From a virus: a stretch of DNA of 27,017 nt. Under the pieces are notes generated by a model. It made no database searches. It saw only the letters and a program-made list of their open reading frames with translations, and was not told the DNA's origin. Where the stretch lies: positions 1 to 27,017 of IMG/VR virus record IMGVR_UViG_3300020197_000128; one strand, written 5' to 3'. The translations under genes were made by a program, and so were the position numbers. Below are positions 13,917-21,783 of the stretch, piece after piece (position 1 is the stretch's first letter; every line of letters begins with the position of its first letter).

Positions 13917-13982
13917 AATACACACCGCAACAATTTATCAACCCGGCTCGTTGCCGAAGGGTCATGGCTGCTTCTAAGCCAA

Positions 13983-14702
13983 CTACCCGTGAGTTTCTAC
14001 CACTCCAATTCCTAAATATTTCTTTCCTGTTCGGTTCAAAACCTCCGTATATTGATCGGTGAATTCGACATTTTTGTATTGTGGCTTCAAAGATTGCCAT
14101 AAATCCACTACATGCTGACAACCCGTACTTACAATATCATGCAAAGCAACCAAACGAGAATTTTTCTTAGCTAACTCCCAATCACTTTGAAATATTGGGT
14201 TTGAATGGTCGCCATCTACGAAAACTAAATCCCATTTTCGAGAAGCAATCAATTCGGCAAATTCTTTACTTTCTGTAGATGCAACCAAATATTTGAATTC
14301 GGGATTTTGTTGAGAAAACAAAGTCAAATCCGAACTTTCGACAAGATCGACTCCTGCCGCAGCTTTTATTTCGTTGAACCTAGACAAATAAGCAACAGTG
14401 ACCAAAAAGGTTCCACCGAATCTTGTCCCTATCTCAAGATAAGATTGTATTTTTTGATCGCTCAACCAAACAAGATATTTGGAAAATTGTTTCGGATATT
14501 GCCAAAGTCTCATTCCTTTATCAACTTCAAAATACTGTGGTATAGCTCGATCAGTTATGCCATTAGATTCAAGAAGTTGGTATTCTGCATTGATGCCACA
14601 ATTCAGAATCAAATTCTCAACAAATGATTCGTCTTTAAGCCATTCTACTGGCACAGACATAATTATGTTGATATATTGTTTTGCTGTTTGAGGCCAAATC
14701 AT
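13983..14702 (-). CDS. class I SAM-dependent methyltransferase-like protein
   Basis: A 239-aa protein with a helical N-terminal part (1-85), motif I SYLEIGTRFGGT (87-98), the acidic end of strand 2 (GVDLVE) and motif IV FVDGDHSN (161-168), then VALHDIV. This is the Methyltransf_24-type Rossmann pattern, often found near glycosyltransferases where members methylate sugars. It is more complete than the related-looking protein at 4268. ATG at 14702; GGTGTTCC upstream gives at best a weak ribosome site. The stop region faces the tandem pair on the other strand. Confidence 0.8.
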   Translation of the reverse strand: MIWPQTAKQYINIIMSVPVEWLKDESFVENLILNCGINAEYQLLESNGITDRAIPQYFEVDKGMRLWQYPKQFSKYLVWLSDQKIQSYLEIGTRFGGTFLVTVAYLSRFNEIKAAAGVDLVESSDLTLFSQQNPEFKYLVASTESKEFAELIASRKWDLVFVDGDHSNPIFQSDWELAKKNSRLVALHDIVSTGCQHVVDLWQSLKPQYKNVEFTDQYTEVLNRTGKKYLGIGVVETHG

Positions 14703-14781
14703 GGAACACCTTTAAGTCAGCGATGATTGATCCCGTTGCCGGTGGCCAACCTTCCTCGTAGGATTTGATGACCTTGAACAC
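14635..14781 (-). pseudogene. short coding remnant after the 243-aa gene
   Basis: Directly after the stop of the gene at 14788 the same frame continues as protein-like sequence: VFKVIKSYEEGWPPATGSII then ADLKVFHD, before running into the 5' end of the methyltransferase gene in a different frame. A GTG at 14781 could start it. The first 28 codons look like the start of a real protein and the rest is methyltransferase DNA read out of frame. Probably the remnant of a gene replaced by the methyltransferase. Family not recognised. Confidence 0.3.
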
Positions 14782-14787
14782 ACCATC

Positions 14788-15519
14788 TCAGAACTCATAT
14801 TTGAATTTATCTTCAAATAGGGCGAGTAATTCATCATTAAGACAATTTCTATAGATTTCAAGGTCAAATGTAATTTTTTTCAAATCTTCTTCGGAGACAA
14901 GTTTCTTAAAATATGGAGACAGGCACAAGTAATACGGTGAGATTTTTCCAAGGTTGATCCACCGGATCAAATTTTTGTTGATAACGGCTTCTCGGTATTT
15001 TTCGAGGGTAGGTTCGGGACCGAGAGTTTTAAAAATAAACTCTTTGGTTTTTTCAAACGCATCCAAGACTTTTTGGGACGAAGCCGTAATTTTAGTGGTG
15101 AAACCCTTTTCGGAGGCGACAGAATCATATTTCTTTTTCCACAATTTCCAACGCTTCCATGCCTTTTCCCCGACGAGAACATTGGGTTCGATAAGGGGAT
15201 GTTCATCGCTCCCAAGACTTATATTTTTCAATATATCGAGTTGGGCACGGACATACAAGGGATGATCCTCTTCTTCGAGAATTCCTTGGGTTTCTCGGAC
15301 AAATTTGTAACAAACCTTGAACATTAACGATTGCCGTGGATCACCCCGGCGTAATTTTGTATGATCGTAAGTAGGGAAAAATTTTCTGCTTTTCTCTATC
15401 CAGATAATGCACAATTTGTAGGCAATGGATTCTAGCTTATCCATGCCATAACAAGCGATTGCATCGAGAATTGGCATAAAATCATCCTCGGAGTTTGACG
15501 AATTTCTCTTTTTGGCCAT
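14788..15519 (-). CDS. unknown protein, 243 aa
   Basis: A clean frame from ATG at 15519 (GAGGTACA just upstream) to TGA at 14790-14788. The protein is charged and helical throughout, rich in Lys, Glu and aromatic residues (YKLCIIWIEKSRKFFP, WKRWKLWKKKYD, FIFKTLGPEPTLEKYREAV). No cysteine cluster, signal or known motif. A late-promoter-like CATAAATA lies about 33 nt upstream. It could be a structural or assembly protein, but nothing in the sequence proves that. Confidence 0.8.
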   Translation of the reverse strand: MAKKRNSSNSEDDFMPILDAIACYGMDKLESIAYKLCIIWIEKSRKFFPTYDHTKLRRGDPRQSLMFKVCYKFVRETQGILEEEDHPLYVRAQLDILKNISLGSDEHPLIEPNVLVGEKAWKRWKLWKKKYDSVASEKGFTTKITASSQKVLDAFEKTKEFIFKTLGPEPTLEKYREAVINKNLIRWINLGKISPYYLCLSPYFKKLVSEEDLKKITFDLEIYRNCLNDELLALFEDKFKYEF

Positions 15520-15551
15520 TGTACCTCATGCGCAGTTTAAATCAACCGGAA

Positions 15552-15559
15552 TATTTATG
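15552..15559 (-). promoter_or_regulatory. late-promoter-like box CATAAATA
   Basis: One mismatch to the T4 late octamer TATAAATA, 32 nt before the start of the 243-aa gene and reading towards it. Confidence 0.35.
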
Positions 15560-15599
15560 CTTTTTGATCTTGAACATCGAAAATTTATTGCTACTATAT

Positions 15600-16045
15600 G
15601 GTAAGTCTCGTCGTGAAAAACTTTAAGACACTGAGATGGAAGCTCTAAGTACAGAAATGTATAAACGGCTAGTTCCCGTTTCTTCCCACTTGAAATATTT
15701 GAGAGTACCCCCTCGAAGAAATCAGGTGAAAAAACCGACCGCCTTGACAGGTATCAGGATGGCCAACAAGAACCATCCGGGTCAGCAGCGTAGGTGTGCC
15801 AAGATTAGCCAAAATGCCGTATTTCACTCAAAAGACGAGCGAGTGAACTAATCTATGGTTTGGTTGCTGCATTTTAAGTCCGTCTTTCATTGATGGACGA
15901 AAATTGGGTACACTGAAACTTCGTAGAAATACGGAACATTAAGTTAAGAAGTGTATTGTTTTAGTAAAGTTTCCTCTACTAAAACAAGAAGAAAGAATAT
16001 TACTCCATAGTATTCTTTCTTTTATAAATTTACATAACTTAACCC
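15600..16045 (+). ncRNA. probable large structured non-coding RNA
   Basis: A 650-bp gap without a convincing gene is packed with complementary segments. Stems seen by eye, 5' to 3': TACA-GAAA-TGTA (15650-15661); AAACGG/CCGTTT (15663-15681); TGAC/GTCA (15745-15784) enclosing GGATGG/CCATCC (15757-15778); CCGTATTTC/GAAATACGG (15817-15934, 9 bp) enclosing ACTC/GAGT and GTCCGTC/GATGGAC (15878-15898); and TTAAGTTA/TAACTTAA (15939-16042) enclosing two hairpins, GTTTTAGTA/TACTAAAAC (15958-15985) and an 11-bp stem (15989-16021), i.e. a three-way junction. TTTCTTC and CACTTGA near 15680-15694 can pair with GAAGAAA and TCAGGTG near 15715-15728 as a pseudoknot. Strand is uncertain; + is assumed because the next gene is on +. 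Size and style recall ornate phage RNAs such as ROOL or GOLLD, but I cannot match it to a known class. Confidence 0.5.
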
Positions 16046-16168
16046 GGCTCTTGGTCTGCGCATATCGCAATAAAGAGCTATAATTCAGTATCTTATCTTG
16101 TTTTAATTCCTAGTGAAAGATATACTTAGATAGGTTTATCTCAGTGGCTAAATGAAGATGTAGCAAAA

Positions 16169-17485
16169 ATGGATCATGTAAAGTTTTCCGAATTTCTTGG
16201 AAGTTTGGAAACGAACAATTGCCTTTTTCTTTTCGAGCCGGAAATCTTGGATTTCACCGAGAAGAAGAAGGAAGAAATCAAGTTGCATATCCATGCAACT
16301 GGTGGTCTATCTTATACTTTGGAGATTGAGAAAGTCGATGATTTGGAGAGAGTGGCACAATCGTTGACGTATTCCTTATTTGCCAAGGGATCGAGGGTAA
16401 TCACTTGGAATTGGAAGAATTTTGCGAGCTATGTGCTTGGCAAAACAAAAAAGCCGCTTGTATGCGAGTGTGCAATTATTGATTTGAAAATAATCGAATC
16501 ATATTTAGGCTTAAAATCGGCTGTGCCAAAGACTTTGGGTGAAGCGTTAGGCCGTATGAAAAAAGTGATGGCAGAACCAAATTACAAAAAATCCTCCGTG
16601 ATTTACCGAAATATTCATTTGCCGCTTATGACTACTGTTTTGCCGCATCTCGAAACAGTTGGAATAATCGACCCAGATTTTGATGGCCAATCTTACGCCT
16701 ATTACGAAATTGATGGTCAAGAAAATGGTCGCTTGCTTTGTCACAAGGCTTATGGGAAGGGCTATATCCCGCACAATTTGACCGAAGAAAAGCGGGCCAA
16801 GTTGAAGCCTCTTTGTGACCAGTTTTTCATGTATTTTGATTTCAATAGCATGGAAGTCTTCATGCTCGCTTGGCTGTCTAAAGACCCACTATTAACCGAA
16901 CTTTGCCAAAAAGACGACGTATATTTTGCACTTTACGAAAAAATAATTGGAGAGCAAACTAACTTAAAAGAAGCAAGGGATAAATGTAAAAAATTCTTCT
17001 TGCCGGTTATATACGGAATGTCGGCTCATACTCTGGCTGACAGGCTCAAAATTGCAGAGGCCAGCGCTGAAGCAATTGTAAACCGTATGCATGAACTTTT
17101 TCCGACTGCTCTGGCTTGGGTACAGGCTTATCAAGATCGGGTAAAAGAAATAGGCTATGCCGATGATATATTTGGTAAACGCCGTTATTTCGATGGAAAA
17201 GAATATAGAGTACGCAATTTTTGCGTCTCATCTCCCGCCTCAATAGTTTGCTTGGAAAAACTAATTCAACTTTATCAAGCTCTAGTTCCATTTACAAAAC
17301 TGACCTACCACGTCCATGATGGATACATGGTGTATGCATCTAAAGACAAATGGAAGGAAGTTTACAAAAGAGCTAAAGTCGCCCTCTCTTCTGAAAGCCA
17401 ACTATGTCCCGGCTTGAAGCTGAGGGTATCTGCGAAAGCAGGTAAAAATCTCAATGAATTAAAAAACGTAGTCAAAAAGGAATAA
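16169..17485 (+). CDS. polA: family A DNA polymerase
   Basis: A 438-aa protein carrying the polymerase domain of the Pol I family. Template-grip segment GQENGRLL (183-190), motif A YFDFNSMEVFMLAWLSKDP (222-240, catalytic Asp224), motif B R270-x3-K274 to VIYG (280-283), FGKRRYF (335-341), the RNFCVSSPAS helix (349-358) and motif C VHDG (382-385, catalytic Asp384). The glutamate usually after that Asp (HDE) is Gly, a tolerated but rare change. The N-terminal part (1-170) is short and does not show the three 3'-5' exonuclease motifs, so proofreading is probably absent or provided by another protein. The next gene starts 2 bp after the stop. This is the replicative polymerase candidate; T4 itself uses family B. 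Confidence 0.93.
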   Translation: MDHVKFSEFLGSLETNNCLFLFEPEILDFTEKKKEEIKLHIHATGGLSYTLEIEKVDDLERVAQSLTYSLFAKGSRVITWNWKNFASYVLGKTKKPLVCECAIIDLKIIESYLGLKSAVPKTLGEALGRMKKVMAEPNYKKSSVIYRNIHLPLMTTVLPHLETVGIIDPDFDGQSYAYYEIDGQENGRLLCHKAYGKGYIPHNLTEEKRAKLKPLCDQFFMYFDFNSMEVFMLAWLSKDPLLTELCQKDDVYFALYEKIIGEQTNLKEARDKCKKFFLPVIYGMSAHTLADRLKIAEASAEAIVNRMHELFPTALAWVQAYQDRVKEIGYADDIFGKRRYFDGKEYRVRNFCVSSPASIVCLEKLIQLYQALVPFTKLTYHVHDGYMVYASKDKWKEVYKRAKVALSSESQLCPGLKLRVSAKAGKNLNELKNVVKKE

Positions 17486-17486
17486 T

Positions 17487-18068
17487 ATGAAGGATATATG
17501 CGTTAATTTTCCGATTACCAATGAGGAATTTCAAGAATTAAGTGACAGCTTCACAAAACTTTGTTATCATGCTGCTCACGAACTTCAAAGAAAGAATTCC
17601 CGCAATAACTACACCGACGACTTTGATGATATAAGCCAAGAACTTCATCTGTCGATGATCCGTGCTGGCTCGTATTTCAAGCGTCAGGTTTATATCGAAA
17701 ATTGTTTGGAACTTGCCAAAAAGTATGCGTCCAAGGATAAGTTTCTTTCCAAAATCGTATTCAATTTGGATGAGCTTTGGACAAATCGCACAAGACACGG
17801 TGCCAATCGCCAAAAGTTTGGTCCTCATCAAGAGGCGATCTTGGAAAGGATCATAAAAAAGACAGTCCCCAAGGACTACAGACCAAATCCAAAGGCACGG
17901 CTCAAAATAGATGGAAAGTTTGCTAGATACTGTAAAGCCATTATGTGGAACGGCCAGAAGAATATGGGAAAAAAGATTACAAAGGAAAAAGTCATCCGAT
18001 CAGGGCAAGTTTCTTTGTCGGAATATGACTACCTTGGGCCATTACAGTCCGTGGTTTGTTCTTTGTAA
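17487..18068 (+). CDS. unknown basic protein, possible sigma-factor-like
   Basis: A 193-aa protein starting 2 bp after the polymerase stop (GGAATAAT before the ATG). It has an aromatic/acidic helix region (YTDDFDDISQELHLSMIRAG, then FKRQVYIENCLELAKKY), a basic middle (LWTNRTRHGANRQKFG, with many Arg/Lys) and KFARYCKAIMWNGQKNMGKK near the end. The DDISQE helix and the basic helices recall sigma region 2 proteins, and a T4-like phage with TATAAATA boxes should encode a late sigma, but I see no decisive match to gp55. A replication partner of the polymerase is an equal alternative. No Cys cluster or ATPase motif. Confidence 0.72.
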   Translation: MKDICVNFPITNEEFQELSDSFTKLCYHAAHELQRKNSRNNYTDDFDDISQELHLSMIRAGSYFKRQVYIENCLELAKKYASKDKFLSKIVFNLDELWTNRTRHGANRQKFGPHQEAILERIIKKTVPKDYRPNPKARLKIDGKFARYCKAIMWNGQKNMGKKITKEKVIRSGQVSLSEYDYLGPLQSVVCSL

Positions 18069-18083
18069 TTTTATTTCTATAAT
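18056..18083 (+). promoter_or_regulatory. sigma70-like promoter candidate
   Basis: TTGTTC (18056-18061), 16-bp spacer, TATAAT (18078-18083), at the end of the upstream gene and before a 160-bp leader. The -10 is exact, the -35 poor. The leader contains an imperfect long-range stem (GGGGATTCTTTTA at 18111 with TAAAAGAAATCCC at 18166), which could fold the 5' end of the glycosyltransferase mRNA. Confidence 0.35.
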
Positions 18084-18229
18084 AGCATGAGAGTGGGGTA
18101 GTTGATTGCCGGGGATTCTTTTATATTTATGTAGTTATTTAAAATTAAAAGAGATATTTATTTTGTAAAAGAAATCCCTAGTGTTGCAGTCTCACATTCT
18201 TACATTTTCTTGGTATCTGGAACAGAAAC

Positions 18230-19108
18230 ATGCAAGCGGTTTACGTCTTGAATGAAGAGCCATTCTACATGACGATGGCCTCTTACAGCTTCCGAACTCT
18301 TAGGCAACACAATCCAACCATCCCTGTCTTAGTTTATTTTGTTGAGGATAAATGTCGTGATAGTCGTGGTATTACCAACAAAGAAACTCTCTCTCGTCAA
18401 ATCAAACTTGTCAACAAAGAAGAGTTATTTCAAATTTGTAAAGAGTTAAATATTAAACTCAAGATTTACAATGATTTGGATTTGAAAGAAGAGAAGGGGT
18501 ATTTTTCTGCACAACGAATTGTTTTTGCTGAGTGCCCTTTTGAAAGAGTGATTCTGATAGATTCGGACACTTTCATTTTTGATGACATAACGTGTTTGTT
18601 TGATATTTACAAAGATTGCGACTTCGCTGCCACAACGAATACGTTTGGCGATCACTACCCTAATACCGTTTTTACGACAACGAATTTGAAAAAAAAGTCA
18701 TTGCGTGCTTTCAATTCCGGGGTCGTTTTGTTCAACAACCATCTTTTGCGCAAGTATGGTGAGGTTGTTTACGATTATTGCATGAGTCTAAAGAAGAAAA
18801 TTCACCCTATGGGTGAGTGGGTTTATCAGGTTAGTCAAAATGCGGGAGGCCGAGAAGAATTGGCTTTTACGTTGTTTGCTCTGGATCGTGAACTGAATTA
18901 TGTGTATTTTGATTCTGCGCATGTTGAGAAGGAATTTTACCGTGGTCCGACTAAAATATTTCATACGTTATCTCACAACTGGTTGACTTTCTTTCACAAC
19001 CAATATCTCAAAATGAATGTACTCAAGGTTGTGGCTTTCCAAGCCACTGTTCAACAAGAGCGAAAGTTATTCCTACCGAGCAAACTTATCCAGAGAAAAA
19101 GACAATGA
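18230..19108 (+). CDS. GT8-type glycosyltransferase
   Basis: A 292-aa protein with a GT-A fold: start MQAVYVLNEEPFYMTM, a conserved YFSAQRIVFAE segment, VILIDSDTFIFDDI with the D111-S-D113 metal/nucleotide-sugar motif, and AFNSGVVLFNN typical of the GT8 glycogenin/galactosyltransferase-like group. It would transfer a hexose from a nucleotide sugar, onto DNA, a virion protein or a surface glycan; the acceptor cannot be told. No membrane segment. It overlaps the Nudix pseudogene start by 4 nt (ATGA). Confidence 0.88.
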   Translation: MQAVYVLNEEPFYMTMASYSFRTLRQHNPTIPVLVYFVEDKCRDSRGITNKETLSRQIKLVNKEELFQICKELNIKLKIYNDLDLKEEKGYFSAQRIVFAECPFERVILIDSDTFIFDDITCLFDIYKDCDFAATTNTFGDHYPNTVFTTTNLKKKSLRAFNSGVVLFNNHLLRKYGEVVYDYCMSLKKKIHPMGEWVYQVSQNAGGREELAFTLFALDRELNYVYFDSAHVEKEFYRGPTKIFHTLSHNWLTFFHNQYLKMNVLKVVAFQATVQQERKLFLPSKLIQRKRQ

Positions 19109-19529
19109 AAGAGTACGTTTTGGTTTATTTGAAGCCGGTGAAAGAATTGATTTCACCGGGCGAAAATCTTAATTATCGTGTTCGGACAAACATACCAGTT
19201 TTGCTTATCTTGAAAGAAAAACCGGGGCAAAAGGGACGCCTTAATTTAGTTGGCGGGAAAGTAGAAGAAGGCGAGACGCCAGAAAAAGCGGCCCACAGAG
19301 AATTAAAAGAAGAAGCTGGATGGCTCGCCGCCGATATGAAGAAACAGAAAAAGTTGAATGGTATACATGGAATGATGCGAAAAATGACTATCGCCTGATG
19401 CCGAATTTGCGTATAATTATCCCATTACTACATACAGAAACAAAGGGCTGGCGGATTGTTGATCAGGAATCGAGCGTAGGCGTTGATTGTCACAAGATTT
19501 CAGTTGAGTTGCCTTTTATAAATGGATGA
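19105..19529 (+). pseudogene. Nudix hydrolase gene, disrupted by deletion/frameshift
   Basis: The first frame (19105) encodes an N-terminal Nudix half with the box GGKVEEGE...RELKEEAG (residues 50-72). Right after the box the frame turns into unrelated sequence and stops at 19398. A second frame starting at ATG 19320 continues with family-like sequence (RYEETEKVEWYTWNDAKNDY, then LRIIIPLLH). A normal Nudix fold needs about 20 more residues between the box and that segment, so a deletion near 19320 removed part and shifted the frame. The catalytic box is intact but the folded protein should not form. Intact relatives clean up oxidised or non-canonical nucleotides or NAD derivatives. Confidence 0.8.
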
Positions 19530-19532
19530 AAA

Positions 19533-21062
19533 ATGCGTGAATTAACTCCCGAAGAGCAAGCAAAACTTGAGTTGCTAACGGACCCAGACGTTACCAAAAC
19601 CAAATTTGCTTGGGATGAAACTTTTCAAAAGAAATTGCTGGGGATGCTTTTAACAGATCAGTTCATGCTTGTTCAGAGTGTAGATAAGATCAAACCAATC
19701 TATTTTTCAAGCGAAGCCCACGTTACGATTTGTGGGCTTCTTTTTGAATATTTTGCAAAACACCACACAGTTCCAGAAAGATTTATTCTCCATCAAGAGC
19801 TTCAAGATAAGCTAAAAGATCGAGAAAAAGCAATTCAAATCTATTACACAGGCGAACTTCATACTCTTTACGAGTATTATGTTCCCGGTTTAGATACCAG
19901 AGAATATTTGCTTGATAAAGTCACTTACTTTGCCAAAGTTCAGGCAATTAAAGTGGCTTTCCATAATTGCTTGGAAAAGATGAATGAGGCTCCCGAAGAT
20001 GAGAAAACATGGGGCTTTGTTTACGAAGAAATGCGTCAGGCGATGACGATTGACCGGCATTATGAGCCGGGTCTTGAGTATTTCATAAATATTCAAGAAA
20101 TGTTTAATCGTATGGATAAACGCTATGAAGGTTTAGACCGATTTACTTCATCCTTTGAAAGCATTGATAACGCCCTAACGGGCGGTGGTTTATTTCCGGG
20201 CCAGATTGGAGCATGGATTGGCTTGCCCGGCACAGGCAAATCTCTCGCTCTCGTTAAAGCAGCCGTGGCCAATGTTTTATTGGGCCATAAAGTTTTGTAT
20301 TTAACAATGGAAATGGATGAGGTAGGCATCGGGCAACGATTTACCTCTCAATTCACCAAATTAGACATTAACCTTCTTCGTCAAAACAAAGACGAGATTA
20401 TAAGAACTATTGAGGAATTTGGGAAAGACAAAGATGATAAAAATCAACTCATTATCAAACAATTCCCCGGTGGCCAGATTGATGTGAATGGTATCCGGGC
20501 ATATTATGCTCAGTTGGGGCTTCGAGGTTGGAAACCCAATTTGTTAATTATTGACTACGTTGGTGAAATGAAGGATGATCCTTCAGTTAAAAAGTATGAG
20601 TCGGCATATCGTATATTGCGTGACTTGAGAGGATTTGGTGTAGAGAAACAACACGGCACACTAACTTGTGTGCAACCTAATGCCAGTGCCGCAAAACTCG
20701 AAATTAGTCAATATATTGATGAGAGCAATATTGGTACGTCGTTCGACCAGTTTAAACCATTGGATGCTTTCTGGTCGATCAACCAACAGGGTCGTGAGAA
20801 AGACGCTGAAGTTGGTCGTGGCTTTATCATCAAACACCGTGATGGTTCTTCTCGCTTTCCGTTTAAGATTGGCTTTGATTATCGCATGGGAACCTTGGAT
20901 ATATTCGAGATTTCAAAAGAGCGTTACGCCAATCAAATGACCAATGCTGCCGAGAAGAAACAAGACGAATTTGTGCTGGATAAGTACACACCGTCCAAAA
21001 AGAAGAAAGAGAAAAAGAATAGTATCATCGACCCTGAAGACGAAGAATTGGGAGGTCAATAA
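19533..21062 (+). CDS. dnaB: DnaB/gp41-type replicative helicase
   Basis: A 509-aa protein with a helical N-terminal domain (about 25-170), linker helix, and RecA-type C-terminal domain: Walker A GLPGTGKS (230-237), a switch residue region LYLTMEMDE (256-263), Walker B LLIIDYVGEM (337-346) and TCVQPNASAAK with the sensor glutamine. This is the superfamily 4 hexameric helicase that unwinds DNA 5' to 3' at the fork, working with the polymerase at 16169. The C-terminal tail is charged (KKKKEKK, then acidic). Start ATG 19533, with TGGATGA before it. The stop overlaps the next start by one base (TAATG). Confidence 0.93.
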   Translation: MRELTPEEQAKLELLTDPDVTKTKFAWDETFQKKLLGMLLTDQFMLVQSVDKIKPIYFSSEAHVTICGLLFEYFAKHHTVPERFILHQELQDKLKDREKAIQIYYTGELHTLYEYYVPGLDTREYLLDKVTYFAKVQAIKVAFHNCLEKMNEAPEDEKTWGFVYEEMRQAMTIDRHYEPGLEYFINIQEMFNRMDKRYEGLDRFTSSFESIDNALTGGGLFPGQIGAWIGLPGTGKSLALVKAAVANVLLGHKVLYLTMEMDEVGIGQRFTSQFTKLDINLLRQNKDEIIRTIEEFGKDKDDKNQLIIKQFPGGQIDVNGIRAYYAQLGLRGWKPNLLIIDYVGEMKDDPSVKKYESAYRILRDLRGFGVEKQHGTLTCVQPNASAAKLEISQYIDESNIGTSFDQFKPLDAFWSINQQGREKDAEVGRGFIIKHRDGSSRFPFKIGFDYRMGTLDIFEISKERYANQMTNAAEKKQDEFVLDKYTPSKKKKEKKNSIIDPEDEELGGQ

Positions 21063-21565
21063 TGGAAAAGCCGATTGTAGAAAAAACCGAAGTAACAGTT
21101 GCTGGTCGGACGGTGATTATAGACCCCGACCGCATGAAATTTAATGAAGTCACTTTGAGTGACTACATGGCGGACGAGTACGCTTGGATAGATTACTTCG
21201 GCAAGCAATTGGAATATGCAACTAAAGAACTTGCGATAGCTGAGGGTCGCTATGACGCTCTATATAATCAAAAGTTCGTGGAGTCCAAGGACAATGACTC
21301 TGCGTCGGATAATTATGCCAAAGCAAAGGCCGCATCGAACGAGGATGTGGTTAAAGCCTATGAGCATAAGGTTGAACGTAAATTTGTGGTGGGCTTATTG
21401 AAGGCTCACTTAAGAGCATGGGATAAGAATCACGAGAACGCCCAAAATCGTGGTCACACCTTGCGTAAAGAGATGGATAAACTCAATCGGGATATTTATT
21501 CCGAGCAAGATTCTGGCACTTGCAATTTTGAGGATTTCCTGCCGATGGGAGGCAAAGAACCGTAA
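21062..21565 (+). CDS. helical protein, UvsY-like recombination mediator candidate
   Basis: ATG at 21062 within TAATG at the helicase stop, so translation is coupled. The 167-aa protein has a short beta start (VTVAGRTVIIDP) and then long amphipathic helices (LSDYMADEYAWIDYFGKQLE, KAYEHKVERKFVVGLLKAHL, RGHTLRKEMDKLNRD). Layout and size recall UvsY, the T4 mediator that loads UvsX recombinase on single-stranded DNA and contains similar helices, and the position next to the replicative helicase fits. I cannot show sequence identity by eye; a structural coiled-coil protein is an alternative. Confidence 0.75.
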   Translation: MEKPIVEKTEVTVAGRTVIIDPDRMKFNEVTLSDYMADEYAWIDYFGKQLEYATKELAIAEGRYDALYNQKFVESKDNDSASDNYAKAKAASNEDVVKAYEHKVERKFVVGLLKAHLRAWDKNHENAQNRGHTLRKEMDKLNRDIYSEQDSGTCNFEDFLPMGGKEP

Positions 21566-21583
21566 AAAAGAACGAGGGCTGAG

Positions 21584-21760
21584 ATGAAGTTCCAATCAAA
21601 GATTGGCCGGATTGGCCGGATTGGATACGTTTTGAAATACTTGCGTGAGCAAGGCGTAGAAGCCCCTTGTGTTTTCATCATGAATGGTGTAGCATTTAAT
21701 TTGTCAAATAGAAAACGACGCCAACTTTTTGGCAAGACTTTGTTTTTGGAATCATTTTGA
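21584..21760 (+). pseudogene. chimeric 58-aa ORF carrying the copied tail of the nuclease-like gene
   Basis: ATG at 21584 with GAGGGCTGAG upstream. Residues about 31-58 (CVFIMNGVAFNLSNRKRRQ and following) are nearly identical to the C-terminus of the nuclease-like protein at 23102, from a near-identical DNA stretch of about 85 bp. The front part (MKFQSKIGRIGRIGYVLKYL) has a different origin and includes two and a half copies of the 9-bp repeat ATTGGCCGG. The nuclease core (Asp, Glu, His residues) is missing, so this cannot be an active enzyme. Most likely a truncated duplicate of the 23102 gene whose 5' part was deleted. Confidence 0.6.
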
Positions 21761-21783
21761 AAGAAAAAGCAGAGGATAAAACA

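Larger units (their letters stand above)
13143..13921 (+). repeat. tandem duplication, unit about 404 bp
   Basis: The sequence TTATTCGGAATTGAGGT followed by an ATGGGAGCATC start occurs at 13143 and 13547, and the two units run in parallel through their genes to AGATTAAAATA. Copy 1 begins inside the end of the glycosyltransferase gene, so the duplication picked up the last bases of that gene with its ribosome binding site (TTGAGG). Confidence 0.85.

Noticed and set aside
14703-14790. Stop-codon (TGA) recoding, because the frame stays open after the 243-aa gene
   Set aside because: TGA ends several other genes here sensibly (for example the DDAH-type and dnaB-side genes), no suppressor tRNA is seen, and the continuation soon runs into another gene out of frame.
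15636-15851. 71-aa + strand frame in the gap before the polymerase
   Set aside because: Its DNA is built of inverted repeats, composition is unlike the neighbouring proteins, and no good ribosome site is seen. Better explained as structured RNA.
15600-16045. tmRNA, RNase P RNA or group I intron
   Set aside because: I found no tRNA-like ends, tag reading frame, RNase P core sequences or group I P7 elements. The flanking sequence is not an interrupted gene.
16169-16210. Polymerase N-terminus (KFSEFLGSLE) as another capsid-targeting tag
   Set aside because: Resembles the tag loosely, but a replication enzyme has no reason to be packaged and the pattern is offset and lacks Trp and a basic-acidic end.
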